A stretch of 64,000 nucleotides of DNA. Source: an uncultured Acidocella sp. (GTDB taxonomy: Bacteria > Pseudomonadota > Alphaproteobacteria > Acetobacterales > Acetobacteraceae). The notes below the pieces were generated by a model. That model was not told where the DNA came from, did no database searches, and saw nothing but the letters and a program-made list of their open reading frames with translations. Position 1 is the stretch's first letter. Every line of letters begins with the position of its first letter. Shown here piece by piece: positions 36,635-44,973 of this stretch. Location of the stretch: contig NZ_CAMIIE010000001.1 of assembly GCF_946222605.1 (NCBI RefSeq), positions 1 through 64,000 on the forward strand. Direction: 5' to 3'. A program made the translations under genes and the position numbers.

Positions 36635-37780
36635 CTAGCCTCCCAGCGCCTGAAGCAAGGTCGCGGCGACGCGCTTTGCCTGCTCGTCGGTGAGGTCGGG
36701 GTGGATCGGCAAGGCCAGCACCCTGGCCCCCAGGCTTTCGGCCACCGGCAGCACCGCGCCGTCATGCGAAGGCTGATAGGCCGGCTGCTGGTGCAGCGCG
36801 CGGGGATAATACACCGCATGGCCGATGGACGAAGCCGCCAGCGCCGCCTTCGCCGCCTCGCGGGTGGCTTCATCCGGCAGCGTCACGCAATAAACCGCCC
36901 AGGCGCTTTGGCTCCCGGGCATCCGCGCCGGAATGGCCAGCACATGCTTCAGCGCCGCGTCGTAAATCTTGGCAATTTCCTCACGCCGCGCCAGCTCGGC
37001 CTCGAACACGTCCAGCTTGGCCAGCAGCACGGCGGCCTGCATCGTATCCAGCCGCCCATTCATGCCGGTGCGCAGCACCTCATAGCGGGTCGTGCCCTCG
37101 CCATGGGTGCGCAGCGAGCGATAAAGTGCCGCCCGCGCGGCGGATTCGGTAAACAGCGCGCCGCCATCGCCATAGGCGCCCAGCGGCTTGGAGGGGAAGA
37201 AGCTGGTGGCGGTGGCGTCCGCTGCTTTGCCCAGCCGCACCCCATCCTGGGCGGCGCCAAAGCTCTGCGCGCAATCATCCAGCGTGAACAGCCCCTCGCG
37301 TGCGGCAATGGTTGCAATCCCGGCCCAGTCCGCCGGCTGGCCGAACAGATCCACCCCGATGATCGCCCGCGGCTGCAACGCCCCCGCCTGTTTCACCGTG
37401 GCGATACGCGCTTCCAGGCTAGCCAGATCCATCTGGAAAGTACGGGGATCGACATCGACGAATACCGGCGTCGCCCCCAGCAGCAGCGGCACCTCGGCGG
37501 TGGCGGTATAGGTGAAGGCGGGCAGGAACACCGCATCGCCGCGCCCGATGCCTTCGGCCATCAGCGCGATCTGCAGCGCGTCCGTGCCGGAGGAGACGCT
37601 GACGCAATGCGCCGCGCCGCAGAAGGCCGCGAGCTTGGCTTCCAGCTCATGCACCTCGGGGCCGAGAATATATTGCCCATGCGCCAGCACCGCATCGAGC
37701 CTGGCTTTCAGCCCAGGAAGCCGCGCCTGCTGCGCCTTGAGGTCGAGAAACGGGATCGGGGGAAAAGCCTGGGCGTTCAT
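36635..37780 (-). CDS. DegT/DnrJ/EryC1 family sugar aminotransferase
   Basis: PLP-dependent aminotransferase acting on keto-sugar nucleotides. 381 residues: the N-terminal PFLDLKAQ, YILGPEV, cofactor block SSGTDALQIAL, ACT-like aspartate DDCAQSFGA (168-176) and Schiff-base lysine K198 in SFFPSKPLGAYGDGGAL. The pattern resembles WbpE/WlbC/PglE enzymes. It directly follows the NAD-dependent dehydratase/epimerase gene, so together they probably make an amino-deoxy sugar nucleotide for a surface glycan. The exact sugar cannot be read from sequence. Confidence 0.9.
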   Translation of the reverse strand: MNAQAFPPIPFLDLKAQQARLPGLKARLDAVLAHGQYILGPEVHELEAKLAAFCGAAHCVSVSSGTDALQIALMAEGIGRGDAVFLPAFTYTATAEVPLLLGATPVFVDVDPRTFQMDLASLEARIATVKQAGALQPRAIIGVDLFGQPADWAGIATIAAREGLFTLDDCAQSFGAAQDGVRLGKAADATATSFFPSKPLGAYGDGGALFTESAARAALYRSLRTHGEGTTRYEVLRTGMNGRLDTMQAAVLLAKLDVFEAELARREEIAKIYDAALKHVLAIPARMPGSQSAWAVYCVTLPDEATREAAKAALAASSIGHAVYYPRALHQQPAYQPSHDGAVLPVAESLGARVLALPIHPDLTDEQAKRVAATLLQALGG

Positions 37781-37791
37781 GACGCCGCAGA

Positions 37792-39681
37792 CTACTCGGC
37801 CGCGTGCGGAATCGCGAGAGGCGCGGGGCTGAAAAATTCCGGCACCATCTGCTGCAGCAGCGCCATCGCCTGCGCCTCGTCGCCACGCGCCGCATGCCCG
37901 GCCAGCGCCTCCATGGCGCGGCGCACGGCCGTCAGATCGGCCAGGCGCGGGGTTGCCATCAGCAGCCCCTCATGCTCGGTCGGCACCGGCTGCTCGGCGC
38001 CGTGAAACAATTCTTCAAATAATTTCTCGCCCGGCCGCAGCCCGGTGAATTTGATCTGGATGTCCTCATCCGGTTTCAGCCCGGCGAGGCGGATCATCTG
38101 CCGGGCGAGATCGACGATCTTCACCGGCTCGCCCATATCCAGCACGAAAATCCCGCCATCGGGGATCGCCTCGGCGCTGCTGCCGACGGCCGAGGCCTGC
38201 AGCACCAGCCCCACCGCTTCGCGCACCGTCATGAAATAACGCTGCATGCCGGGGTCAGTCACGGTCAGCGGCCCGCCTTGCGCCAGCTGGCGGCGGAACA
38301 GCGGCACCACCGAGCCGGTGGAGCCCAGCACATTGCCGAAGCGCACGGTGACACAGCGCAAGCCCTGGCCCCGATGGCGCGCCTGCACATCCAGCGCCTG
38401 CGCGTACATCTCCGCCAGCCGCTTGGAGGCGCCCATCACCGAGCTCGGATTCACCGCCTTGTCGGTCGAGATCAGCACCATCAGGCTGGCCCCGGCGGCG
38501 GCGGCGGCATCCGCCACCACCTGGGTGCCCAGCGCGTTGGTGCGCAGCCCTTCCAGCCTGTTCGCCTCGACGATCGGCACATGCTTGAGCGCCGCCGCGT
38601 GAAAGACCAGATCCGGCTGGAACTCATCGGCGATGGCGCGCATATGCGGCGCATCGCGCACATCCGCCACCACCGTGCGCCGGGGCAGCGCCGGGGCCAG
38701 CTCGCGGATTTCCAGATCGATCTGCCAGAGCGCGAATTCCGAGCTGTCCAGCAGCAAAATCTCCGCCGGGGTGAACATCGCCAGCTGCCGGCACAATTCG
38801 GAGCCGATGCTCCCGCCCGCGCCGGTCACCATCACCCGCTTGCCGGCGATCAGATCCGCCATCGCGGCGCGGTCCAGCTGCACCTGACGGCGATTGAGCA
38901 GATCCTCGATGGCGATCGGTTGCAGCGCCATCTTCTGGTCGGCCGGGGCCAGGCGGGTGAGGCTGGGGGCGCGCATCACGCGGATATTGCGGGCCTCGGC
39001 GGCGCGCATCAGACATTGCAGTCGGTCGCCGGTGAAATGCGGCGCGGTGACGATGAGCAGATCCGGCTTTTCCGCCAGCCGCTCCAGCATGTCCCCGGCG
39101 CCATCGGCGGCGGCCAGCACATCCAGCCCATGCACGCGTCGGCCGATATGTTTCTCGGAGAGCGAAATCAGCCCGGTGATGCGATAGGGCGCGCTGGCCT
39201 GCTGGGCATGGGCGGCGAGAAACATCTCGGCATATTCGCCATCGCCGACCAGCAGAGCGGTCTGGGCCGCGCCCCGCGCGCCGCGCTTCTGCCGGACCAG
39301 CCGGTAGATCAGTTTCGGCAAGGTCAGCGCCGCGCCGAGGGTGAGGGTGAGGATGACCGGAAAGGACGCCGAGGGCAGGGAAATGCCGGCCCCGACCACC
39401 AGCAGGCACAGCATCAGCGCCGTTACCAGCGCCGCCAGCCCCAGCCCCATCAGATCGCGCATCGAGACGAAGCGCCAATGCAGGCGCGACAGGCCGAAGG
39501 GAATGCCGAGCAGCCAGACCGCGCCCGCGCCCGCCACCGGCAGCATATGCGGGTGCGGCACCGGCGCCGCGGGATTGGCGAGCCAGAAGCTGGCGCCCAC
39601 AGCCAAAGCCGCGAAGGCGCCATCCAGAACGATGTTCACCGCCATGCGCAAAGGCAGGGACGGGATGTCGGTATGACTCAT
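37792..39681 (-). CDS. Membrane-bound NDP-sugar dehydratase/epimerase (CapD/WbpM/PglF type)
   Basis: 629 residues: four N-terminal membrane helices (about 13-125), a first Rossmann-like domain, then a short-chain-dehydrogenase domain with NAD motif VTGAGGSIGSEL (285-296), STDKAVNPSSVMGASK (405-420) and PGEKLFEELFH near the C-terminus. Family members convert UDP-GlcNAc to 4-keto-6-deoxy or epimerised sugars. WbpM/PglF-type proteins have this two-domain membrane form. First gene of the group with the DegT aminotransferase, pip and a TAXI protein. The ORF begins 62 bases from the end of ridA. Confidence 0.9.
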   Translation of the reverse strand: MSHTDIPSLPLRMAVNIVLDGAFAALAVGASFWLANPAAPVPHPHMLPVAGAGAVWLLGIPFGLSRLHWRFVSMRDLMGLGLAALVTALMLCLLVVGAGISLPSASFPVILTLTLGAALTLPKLIYRLVRQKRGARGAAQTALLVGDGEYAEMFLAAHAQQASAPYRITGLISLSEKHIGRRVHGLDVLAAADGAGDMLERLAEKPDLLIVTAPHFTGDRLQCLMRAAEARNIRVMRAPSLTRLAPADQKMALQPIAIEDLLNRRQVQLDRAAMADLIAGKRVMVTGAGGSIGSELCRQLAMFTPAEILLLDSSEFALWQIDLEIRELAPALPRRTVVADVRDAPHMRAIADEFQPDLVFHAAALKHVPIVEANRLEGLRTNALGTQVVADAAAAAGASLMVLISTDKAVNPSSVMGASKRLAEMYAQALDVQARHRGQGLRCVTVRFGNVLGSTGSVVPLFRRQLAQGGPLTVTDPGMQRYFMTVREAVGLVLQASAVGSSAEAIPDGGIFVLDMGEPVKIVDLARQMIRLAGLKPDEDIQIKFTGLRPGEKLFEELFHGAEQPVPTEHEGLLMATPRLADLTAVRRAMEALAGHAARGDEAQAMALLQQMVPEFFSPAPLAIPHAAE

Positions 39682-39743
39682 GACCGACTTATAACCGCGA
39701 TAATAAAGGCAGAAAAACGGTCAAAAACGACGTGGAAGGTGAA

Positions 39744-40205
39744 TTAACCGATATAAAACAGCCCTTCGACCTCCACCGCCGCGTCCAGCGGCAGCGAGGC
39801 CACGCCCACCGTGGAGCGCGCATGCCGCCCCGCCTCGCCGAACACCGCCACCGAAAGATCGGAGGCGCCGTTCATCACCACCGCATGCTGGGTGAAATCC
39901 GGGGTGCAGGAAATGAAGCCGCCGAGCCGCACCACCTTGGTCACGCTCTCCAGCCCGTTCGGCAACGCCGCCTGCAGCTGGGCGAGCACATTGATCAGGC
40001 AGAGCCGCGCCGCATGCTGGCCTTCTTCCAGCGCCACGCTGGCGCCGAGCTTGCCGGTGACGGCGACCTTGCCGGCGATGGCCGGCAGCTGGCCGCTGAC
40101 CGTGACCAGATTGCCGGTGATGCTCACCGGCACATAATTCGCAACCGGCGCCATCGCCTGCGGCAGTGTGATGCCCAGCTCGGCCAGGCGCTCGGAAATG
40201 CTCAT
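39744..40205 (-). CDS. RidA-family (YjgF) deaminase
   Basis: 153-residue cytosolic protein of the RidA superfamily, which hydrolyses reactive enamine/imine intermediates such as 2-aminoacrylate. Visible blocks are VSITGNLVTVSGQLP near the start, ARLCLINVLAQLQAAL in the helix, and RSTVGVASLPLDAAVEVEGLFYI at the end. The usual catalytic arginine falls in HARSTVGV. This is the longer ~150-residue subgroup. One base after the RNR-like gene, so co-transcribed with it. Confidence 0.9.
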   Translation of the reverse strand: MSISERLAELGITLPQAMAPVANYVPVSITGNLVTVSGQLPAIAGKVAVTGKLGASVALEEGQHAARLCLINVLAQLQAALPNGLESVTKVVRLGGFISCTPDFTQHAVVMNGASDLSVAVFGEAGRHARSTVGVASLPLDAAVEVEGLFYIG

Positions 40206-40206
40206 C

Positions 40207-41712
40207 TCAGCTCACCAGTTTCAAATTGCGACGGCGTTCGCGCGGGGCCGGGGCCGGCAGGTCCAGCGGCAGCAAGGGCGCGCGTTCCGCCGCACCGTCG
40301 CCCAGCTCATCCGGCGCGTCAATGCCGGCCGGGGCGAGGTTGGTCTGGCCGAGATAATTCACCGCCAGATTGCGGAAGACATAATCCAGCATCGAGGTCG
40401 CGGCCGGCACCGCCGGGTCGCCCTCGACCACGCCGGCCGGCCCGAAGCGGGTGAAGGTGAAGGCCTCGACATAGCTGGAGAGACTGACGCCGTGCTGCAG
40501 CCCGATGCTGACCGAGATGGCGAAGGCATCCATCAGCCCGCGGAAGGCCGAGCCCTCCTTATGCAGGGCGATGAAGATCTCACCCAGCCGCCCGTCTTTA
40601 TATTCTCCGGTGGAGAGGAACAGCTTGTGGCCGCCCACGGCCACTTTCTGGGTATAGCCGCTGCGCCGGGCCGGCAGCATTTCGCGGTTGATCTGCGTGG
40701 CCGGGGCGGCCAGCGGCGCCGGGCGGGCCGGCATGGCGGGCACCAAAGCGGCCAGCGCGTCATGCATCGCGCCATGGGCGCTGGGGCGGGGCAGCGGGAA
40801 CAGCTCCTCGCCGCCCAGCATCCGGGCCAGCGCGCGCTCGGCGGAAAGCCCGCGCGCGGCCAGGGATTGCAGCGCCCAATGCGCCAGCGCGCCATCCTGA
40901 TTGAGTGGCGAAAGGGCCGGGGCGAAATTCACCTGCTCGGCGCCCAGCAGCGCCTCGATCTCGGCTTCGCCGAGGAAGCCCAGCAGGCTCTCATGCCGGC
41001 GCTGGCCAAAGCTGAGCGCCTGCGCCTGCGCCGCCAGCGCCGCCTCGCGCAGCCCTGGCAGCACGCCATCCTCTGGCAAAGCCGGGGCGGTGATGCGCGT
41101 GCCCGGCGCATTGCCGCGCGCCAGCAGCCGGGCGGAGGCCAGATCCGCCTCGGCGCCGATGAAGCCGGTCAGCGTCACCGCCAGATCCCGCGCCTGCGCG
41201 GAGTCGTAAGCCAGCCCCAGCCGCGCCAGGAAAAGGTTGAAATCGGTAAAGCCCAGCCGCAGCCTGTGCTCGGAGGGCGCGGCCAGGGTCAGCGCCGTCA
41301 CCGCCAGCTGCACATCATGGCCCAGGGCGGCGATGTCGAACCCGCCGGCCTCATCCAGATAGGCCGAGGGGTTGAACACGAAGCCCGGCTGCCCGCCCGC
41401 ACGGTTGCGCCAGACATTGCCGCTGGGGCTGGCGCGGTGCGCGGCCAGCATGGCGTGCAGCTCATGGCCGATGGTCTCGCCCAGCCCGGCGGCCAAAGCG
41501 CGGGCCGCGATCGGCGCGATCCAGCTCTCCGCCGCCTCGGCGATATGGCGCATCCGCCGGCCCGGCAGAATGGCGGCCAGCGCATTCGCCGCCTCCTGCC
41601 CCCAGGCGGCGGGCAGGGTGACCAGCACGGTCTCGGCATCCGGATCGGGGGCCGCCTCGAAGGTCGCGAGCTTGACGCCGTGCCAGGATTTATCGGTTCG
41701 GATCTGTGCCAT
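40207..41712 (-). CDS. TSCPD-domain protein related to class II ribonucleotide reductase, lacking cysteines
   Basis: 501 residues. The C-terminal part (about 348-460: GYTQKVAVGGHKLFLSTGEY, GRLGEIFIALHKEGSAFR, ATSMLDYVFRNLAVNYLG) is the TSCPD domain found at the end of adenosylcobalamin-dependent NrdJ. Residues about 115-200 (FDIAALGHDVQLAV, LGFTDFNLFLARLGLAYDS) resemble the helical region of the NrdJ barrel that reads LGYANLGALLM..G.PYDS. The protein has no cysteine at all, so the radical and redox cysteines of ribonucleotide reductase are absent. It cannot be a normal reductase; a regulatory, scaffolding or cofactor-related role is possible but unproven. Two NrdR-like boxes lie upstream, and ridA follows after one base. 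Confidence 0.8.
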   Translation of the reverse strand: MAQIRTDKSWHGVKLATFEAAPDPDAETVLVTLPAAWGQEAANALAAILPGRRMRHIAEAAESWIAPIAARALAAGLGETIGHELHAMLAAHRASPSGNVWRNRAGGQPGFVFNPSAYLDEAGGFDIAALGHDVQLAVTALTLAAPSEHRLRLGFTDFNLFLARLGLAYDSAQARDLAVTLTGFIGAEADLASARLLARGNAPGTRITAPALPEDGVLPGLREAALAAQAQALSFGQRRHESLLGFLGEAEIEALLGAEQVNFAPALSPLNQDGALAHWALQSLAARGLSAERALARMLGGEELFPLPRPSAHGAMHDALAALVPAMPARPAPLAAPATQINREMLPARRSGYTQKVAVGGHKLFLSTGEYKDGRLGEIFIALHKEGSAFRGLMDAFAISVSIGLQHGVSLSSYVEAFTFTRFGPAGVVEGDPAVPAATSMLDYVFRNLAVNYLGQTNLAPAGIDAPDELGDGAAERAPLLPLDLPAPAPRERRRNLKLVS

Positions 41713-41744
41713 GGACGGAGTTTAGGCCCTGATATGACTCAATT

Positions 41745-41792
41745 AAAGTGCATCTTGTGTTGAATCTCGGCCTGACCCACAGAATCTTGTGG
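41745..41792 (-). promoter_or_regulatory. Pair of NrdR-like boxes upstream of the RNR-related gene
   Basis: On the minus strand, CCACAAGATTCTGTGG (41777-41792) and ACACAAGATGCACTTT (41745-41760) each match 11 of 16 positions of the NrdR consensus as I remember it (acaCwAtATaTwGtgt). They share the core CACAAGAT. Exactly 16 bases separate them, the usual spacing for paired NrdR boxes. The nearer one would cover the -35 region of a promoter with a TCATAT -10. They sit 33 to 80 bases before the RNR-related start. The divergent NDUFA12 gene starts on the other side. Confidence 0.6.
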
Positions 41793-41871
41793 ATAGCTTT
41801 TCCATCATGCCGTCACGCTGCGTTGCACCGGCGAGATGGACCATTCGCGCGGCTTCACCTATATCACAGCC

Positions 41872-42300
41872 ATGAGCAACGCCGCCCAAAGCCCGGCCGC
41901 GACCGGCCCCGCCTCCACCGATAAGGCAAAGCCGCTTGGCCTCAAGCGCCTGATCCTGAATCCCGGTCTGTTTTTCCTCACCACCTTCAAGGGCCGCTTC
42001 ATCGGCCGGGACGAGGCGGGGAACCAGTATTTCGAGCGCCCGGGCAAGCCGCGCGCCCGGCGCTGGGTGGTCTATGCCGGGGTGCAGGACCCCTCGGTGG
42101 TGCCGCCGCAATGGCATGCCTGGCTGCATCACCTGACCGATGCGCCGCTCGCCGCCGCGCCCCGCCCCTGGCAGCGCCCGCACAAGCCCAACCTCACCGG
42201 CACGCCGGCGAGCTACCGCCCGGCCGGTCATGATTACATGGGCGGCCAGCGGGCCGCGGCCTCGGCGGATTATGAATCCTGGACCCCGGATCAAGGCTGA
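41872..42300 (+). CDS. NDUFA12-type accessory subunit of complex I
   Basis: Homologue of the 17.2-kDa mitochondrial subunit NDUFA12, an accessory protein on the peripheral arm of alphaproteobacterial complex I. 142 residues from MSNAAQ; family block GRDEAGNQYFE, ARRWVVYAGVQDPSVVPPQWHAWLHHLTD, then P-rich HKPNLTGTPASYRPAGHDYMG. An in-frame ATG at 41836 would add 12 residues; neither has a good ribosome site. It is unlinked to nuo here but, as often in alphaproteobacteria, next to mlaD and DUF2155. Confidence 0.9.
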   Translation: MSNAAQSPAATGPASTDKAKPLGLKRLILNPGLFFLTTFKGRFIGRDEAGNQYFERPGKPRARRWVVYAGVQDPSVVPPQWHAWLHHLTDAPLAAAPRPWQRPHKPNLTGTPASYRPAGHDYMGGQRAAASADYESWTPDQG

Positions 42301-42854
42301 TGGTCCGCCGCGTTCCGGAACTCGCCACCGGCTTTGCCATCATCGTCGTGGCCGTGCTGTTCCTGCTCTACGCGTTGCGCGGGGCGGGTGAGATCAACAC
42401 TGGCGGCTATCCGCTGCAGGCGCAGTTCGGCTCCGTCGGCGCGCTCAGCGTCGGCGCGGATGTGAAGATCGGCGGCGTCGTCGTCGGCCATGTCGCCGCC
42501 GAGACGCTGAACCCGACCACCTATGCCGCGCAGGTCAAGCTCGCCATCAATAACGACATCAAGGTGCCCGACGACAGCAGCGCCTCGATCACCTCGGACA
42601 GTCTGCTCGGTGGCTCCTATGTCGCGATCTCGCCCGGCGGCTCCAATACGATGATGAAGCCAGGCGCCAGCTTCCAGGTGACCCAGTCGGCGGTGAATCT
42701 CGAGGATCTGCTCGGCAAATTCATCTTCTCGATGGGCAGTGGCGGCGGCTCCAAGAGCGGCGGTCAGGGAAGTGGCCAGAGCAGCGGCCAGGGCGGTGGC
42801 GCTGGCGCCGCCGCGCCGGCCCAGCCCGCCAACCCGATGGCGCTGTCGAAATAA
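42300..42854 (+). CDS. mlaD: MlaD-like phospholipid-transport protein (MCE domain)
   Basis: Periplasmic, membrane-anchored component of the Mla retrograde phospholipid transporter. 184 residues: one N-terminal helix (about 9-28), then one MCE domain (about 37-115: LQAQFGSVGALSVGADVKIGGVVVGHV, SDSLLGGSYVAISPGG) and a Gly/Ser/Gln-rich low-complexity tail. One-base overlaps on both sides (TGATG and TAATG) show tight coupling with the NDUFA12 and DUF2155 genes. The other mla genes are not in this window. Confidence 0.9.
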   Translation: MVRRVPELATGFAIIVVAVLFLLYALRGAGEINTGGYPLQAQFGSVGALSVGADVKIGGVVVGHVAAETLNPTTYAAQVKLAINNDIKVPDDSSASITSDSLLGGSYVAISPGGSNTMMKPGASFQVTQSAVNLEDLLGKFIFSMGSGGGSKSGGQGSGQSSGQGGGAGAAAPAQPANPMALSK

Positions 42855-43576
42855 TGCGCCGCCTGCTTCTGGCCAGCGCCGTCTCGTTGATCGGCGGCGC
42901 GGCCTTCGCGCAAAGCATGCTGGGGCAGAGCAGCCCCGGCCAGGGCGCTGGCGGCACGCAGGCCCCCGCGGTGCTGGTGCCGGCCCCGCCGCCCGTGGTG
43001 GCGGCCCCGCCAACCGCCCCGGTGGCGCCCGTCGCCCCCAGCCCCGCCCCGCCGCCGGGCCTGGTGGAGACCCCGCTGCCCCCGCCCAGCAGCGACAATG
43101 CCGATCAGGGCAATGGCGCGAATACCGATAATGGCGGCGCGGCGCAGGTCGTCTCCCCGGCGGCGCCGAACGGGCTCAGCCCCGCTCCCGCCAGCAATGG
43201 CGCGGTCGCCCCCGGCCCCAGCGGCAACAATCCCGCCCCGCTGCCCAACAACGATGTCGCGCCGACCCCGCCGAATGATTGGGTGCCCGGCAAGACCGCC
43301 GAGATCGGTGTGTTGAGCAAGGCCGATGGCAGCACCTCGACCTTGACCATCCCCGTCGGCGGCCAGGCGACCGCGGGCGATCTGATTGTCAGCGTTCAGG
43401 CCTGCGTCACCCGCCCGCAAGGACAACTTCCTGATGTGGCGATCTTTTTGACTTTGCAACCAAAAGATGGTTCCGGAGCCGCACCGCTTTATCGTGGCTG
43501 GATGGTGCGCTCCGCCCCGGGTGCCACCGATGCGGGGAACGCCGGGGAAGCTTTCCGGGTTATGAACTGCTCGTAA
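42854..43576 (+). CDS. DUF2155 secreted protein
   Basis: 240 residues: Sec signal peptide (1-19, cleavage after AFA), a long low-complexity Pro/Ala/Asn/Gly region (20-145), then the conserved DUF2155 domain with VSVQACVTRPQGQLPDVAIFL, PLYRGWMVRSAPG and the terminal FRVMNCS. Two cysteines in the domain (VQAC and MNC) could bond. Family function unknown; usually found after an NDUFA12-mlaD pair, as here. Confidence 0.87.
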   Translation: MRRLLLASAVSLIGGAAFAQSMLGQSSPGQGAGGTQAPAVLVPAPPPVVAAPPTAPVAPVAPSPAPPPGLVETPLPPPSSDNADQGNGANTDNGGAAQVVSPAAPNGLSPAPASNGAVAPGPSGNNPAPLPNNDVAPTPPNDWVPGKTAEIGVLSKADGSTSTLTIPVGGQATAGDLIVSVQACVTRPQGQLPDVAIFLTLQPKDGSGAAPLYRGWMVRSAPGATDAGNAGEAFRVMNCS

Positions 43577-43652
43577 AATTTCCTGTACGATCATCGGGTT
43601 GTGCCAAAAATGCCACAGGTCCAGAATGTTAAAATCGAAACCCGTTTTGATC

Positions 43653-43681
43653 TGTTGAATTCCCGTGCGCAGGGCTAAATA
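43653..43681 (+). promoter_or_regulatory. Candidate promoter for the first ompA-like gene
   Basis: TGTTGA (43653-43658) and TAAATA (43676-43681), 17 bases apart, about 40 bases before the start codon, in an AT-rich 146-base gap. TTGAAT at 43655 gives an alternative with 15-base spacing. A weak match, offered only as a candidate. Confidence 0.3.
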
Positions 43682-43722
43682 GACCTTGGTTAATTAAACG
43701 CACTCACTTTTGGAGTTACGTC

Positions 43723-44781
43723 ATGAAGCTGCGCTTAGCCCTCGCCGCCGCCACCTGCCTTGCGCTGCCCCTCGCGGCGCACGCGCAGCCGGTTACCGGC
43801 CCTTATGTCAGCCTCGGTGCTGGCACCACCATCCAGAACCCGATCAACATCAACAACCGCGCCACCGGCGCGTCCGGCAAGATGCTGTTCCGTGACTCCT
43901 ACTCTGGCGATGCCGCCGTGGGTTATGGCTTCGGCAACGGTTTCCGCGTTGAGTTGAACGGCAACTTCTACCGCGACACCGCGCACAAGGTTGATGGCAA
44001 TGGCGGCCTCGGCCAGACCCGCGTCACCGGCGGCCTGAACACCTATGGCCCGATGGTCAACGTGCTGTACGATTTCAATGTCGGCCTGCCGATCTTCCCC
44101 TATGTCGGCGCCGGTGCTGGCTATCAGTGGCAGAAGTTCGACAGCCATGTCGTGAATAACGGCGTTGGCGTCGGCGGCACCAAGGGCTCCTTCGCCTACA
44201 ACATCATCGGCGGTGTGTCCTACCCGCTGGCGATGGTGCCGGGCCTGTCCCTGACCGCCGAGTATAAGTTCACCCAGCTGACCGCCAGCCGCAACTACGC
44301 CGCGATCCAGCCGGGCGGTGGCACGCTGCATGTCGGCCAGTCCACCAGCCACACCTTCCTGCTGGGTCTGCGCTATCAGCTGTTCCAGCCGCCGGCCCCG
44401 CCGGCTCCGGCCCCGGCTCCGGCCCCGGTCGCTGCCCCGGCTCCGGCCCCGGCCAAGACCTACCTGGTGTTCTTCGACTGGGATAAGTACAACCTGACCC
44501 CGCGCGCGACCCAGATCATCGCGCAGGCCGCGTCCGACTCCAAGACGCAGAACGTCACCACCCTGGAAGTCAACGGCTACACCGATACCTCGGGTACCGC
44601 GACCTACAATATGGGTCTGTCTGTGAAGCGCGCGAAGGCGGTTGCCGCCCAGCTCGTCGCCGACGGCGTGCCGGCCTCCGAGATCGAGATGCACGGCTAT
44701 GGCGAAACCCACCTGCTGGTTCCGACCGGCCCGGGTGTGCGCGAGCCGCAGAACCGTCGCGTGGAAATCATCTTCCACTAA
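43723..44781 (+). CDS. OmpA-family outer-membrane protein, copy 1
   Basis: 352 residues: signal peptide (1-21, AHA-QPV), an eight-stranded OmpA-like barrel (about 25-222; GPYVSLGAG, GYGFGNGFRVELNG, FPYVGAGAGYQWQ), a Pro/Ala hinge (225-245) and a C-terminal OmpA peptidoglycan-binding domain (246-352: FFDWDKYNLTPRA, VNGYTDTSGTATYN, KRAKAVAAQLVADGV, REPQNRRVEI). GGAG lies upstream of the start. A strong terminator follows. The last 332 coding bases are nearly the same as in copy 2 downstream. Probably an abundant envelope anchor. Confidence 0.93.
   Translation: MKLRLALAAATCLALPLAAHAQPVTGPYVSLGAGTTIQNPININNRATGASGKMLFRDSYSGDAAVGYGFGNGFRVELNGNFYRDTAHKVDGNGGLGQTRVTGGLNTYGPMVNVLYDFNVGLPIFPYVGAGAGYQWQKFDSHVVNNGVGVGGTKGSFAYNIIGGVSYPLAMVPGLSLTAEYKFTQLTASRNYAAIQPGGGTLHVGQSTSHTFLLGLRYQLFQPPAPPAPAPAPAPVAAPAPAPAKTYLVFFDWDKYNLTPRATQIIAQAASDSKTQNVTTLEVNGYTDTSGTATYNMGLSVKRAKAVAAQLVADGVPASEIEMHGYGETHLLVPTGPGVREPQNRRVEIIFH
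44447..44778 (+). repeat. 332-base segment shared with the second ompA gene (unit 1)
   Basis: Read base by base against 45725-46056, there is one mismatch (C at 44754, T at 46032). The segment starts in the hinge and runs to the last sense codon. Upstream of it the two genes are clearly diverged. Confidence 0.95.
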
Positions 44782-44804
44782 TCTTCGCGCAAGCGTGGAT
44801 AAGA

Positions 44805-44832
44805 CCCCGGCAGGCAACTGCCGGGGTTTTTT
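44805..44832 (+). terminator. Rho-independent terminator of ompA copy 1
   Basis: CCCCGGCAG (44805-44813) and CTGCCGGGG (44818-44826) form nine pairs around a GCAA tetraloop, followed by six T residues. Confidence 0.92.
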
Positions 44833-44973
44833 ATTGCCAAGCGCCCGAGGCGCGTTGCATTTTGGCTACAGCAAAGCGCCGCGTGCGCGCGCCCCCTTCG
44901 CAACCGGCCCATTTGCCTCCACATAGGCTCAAGTGCCGTTCTGGAATGGCGCCTGTCGGAAGGAAATCAGATC

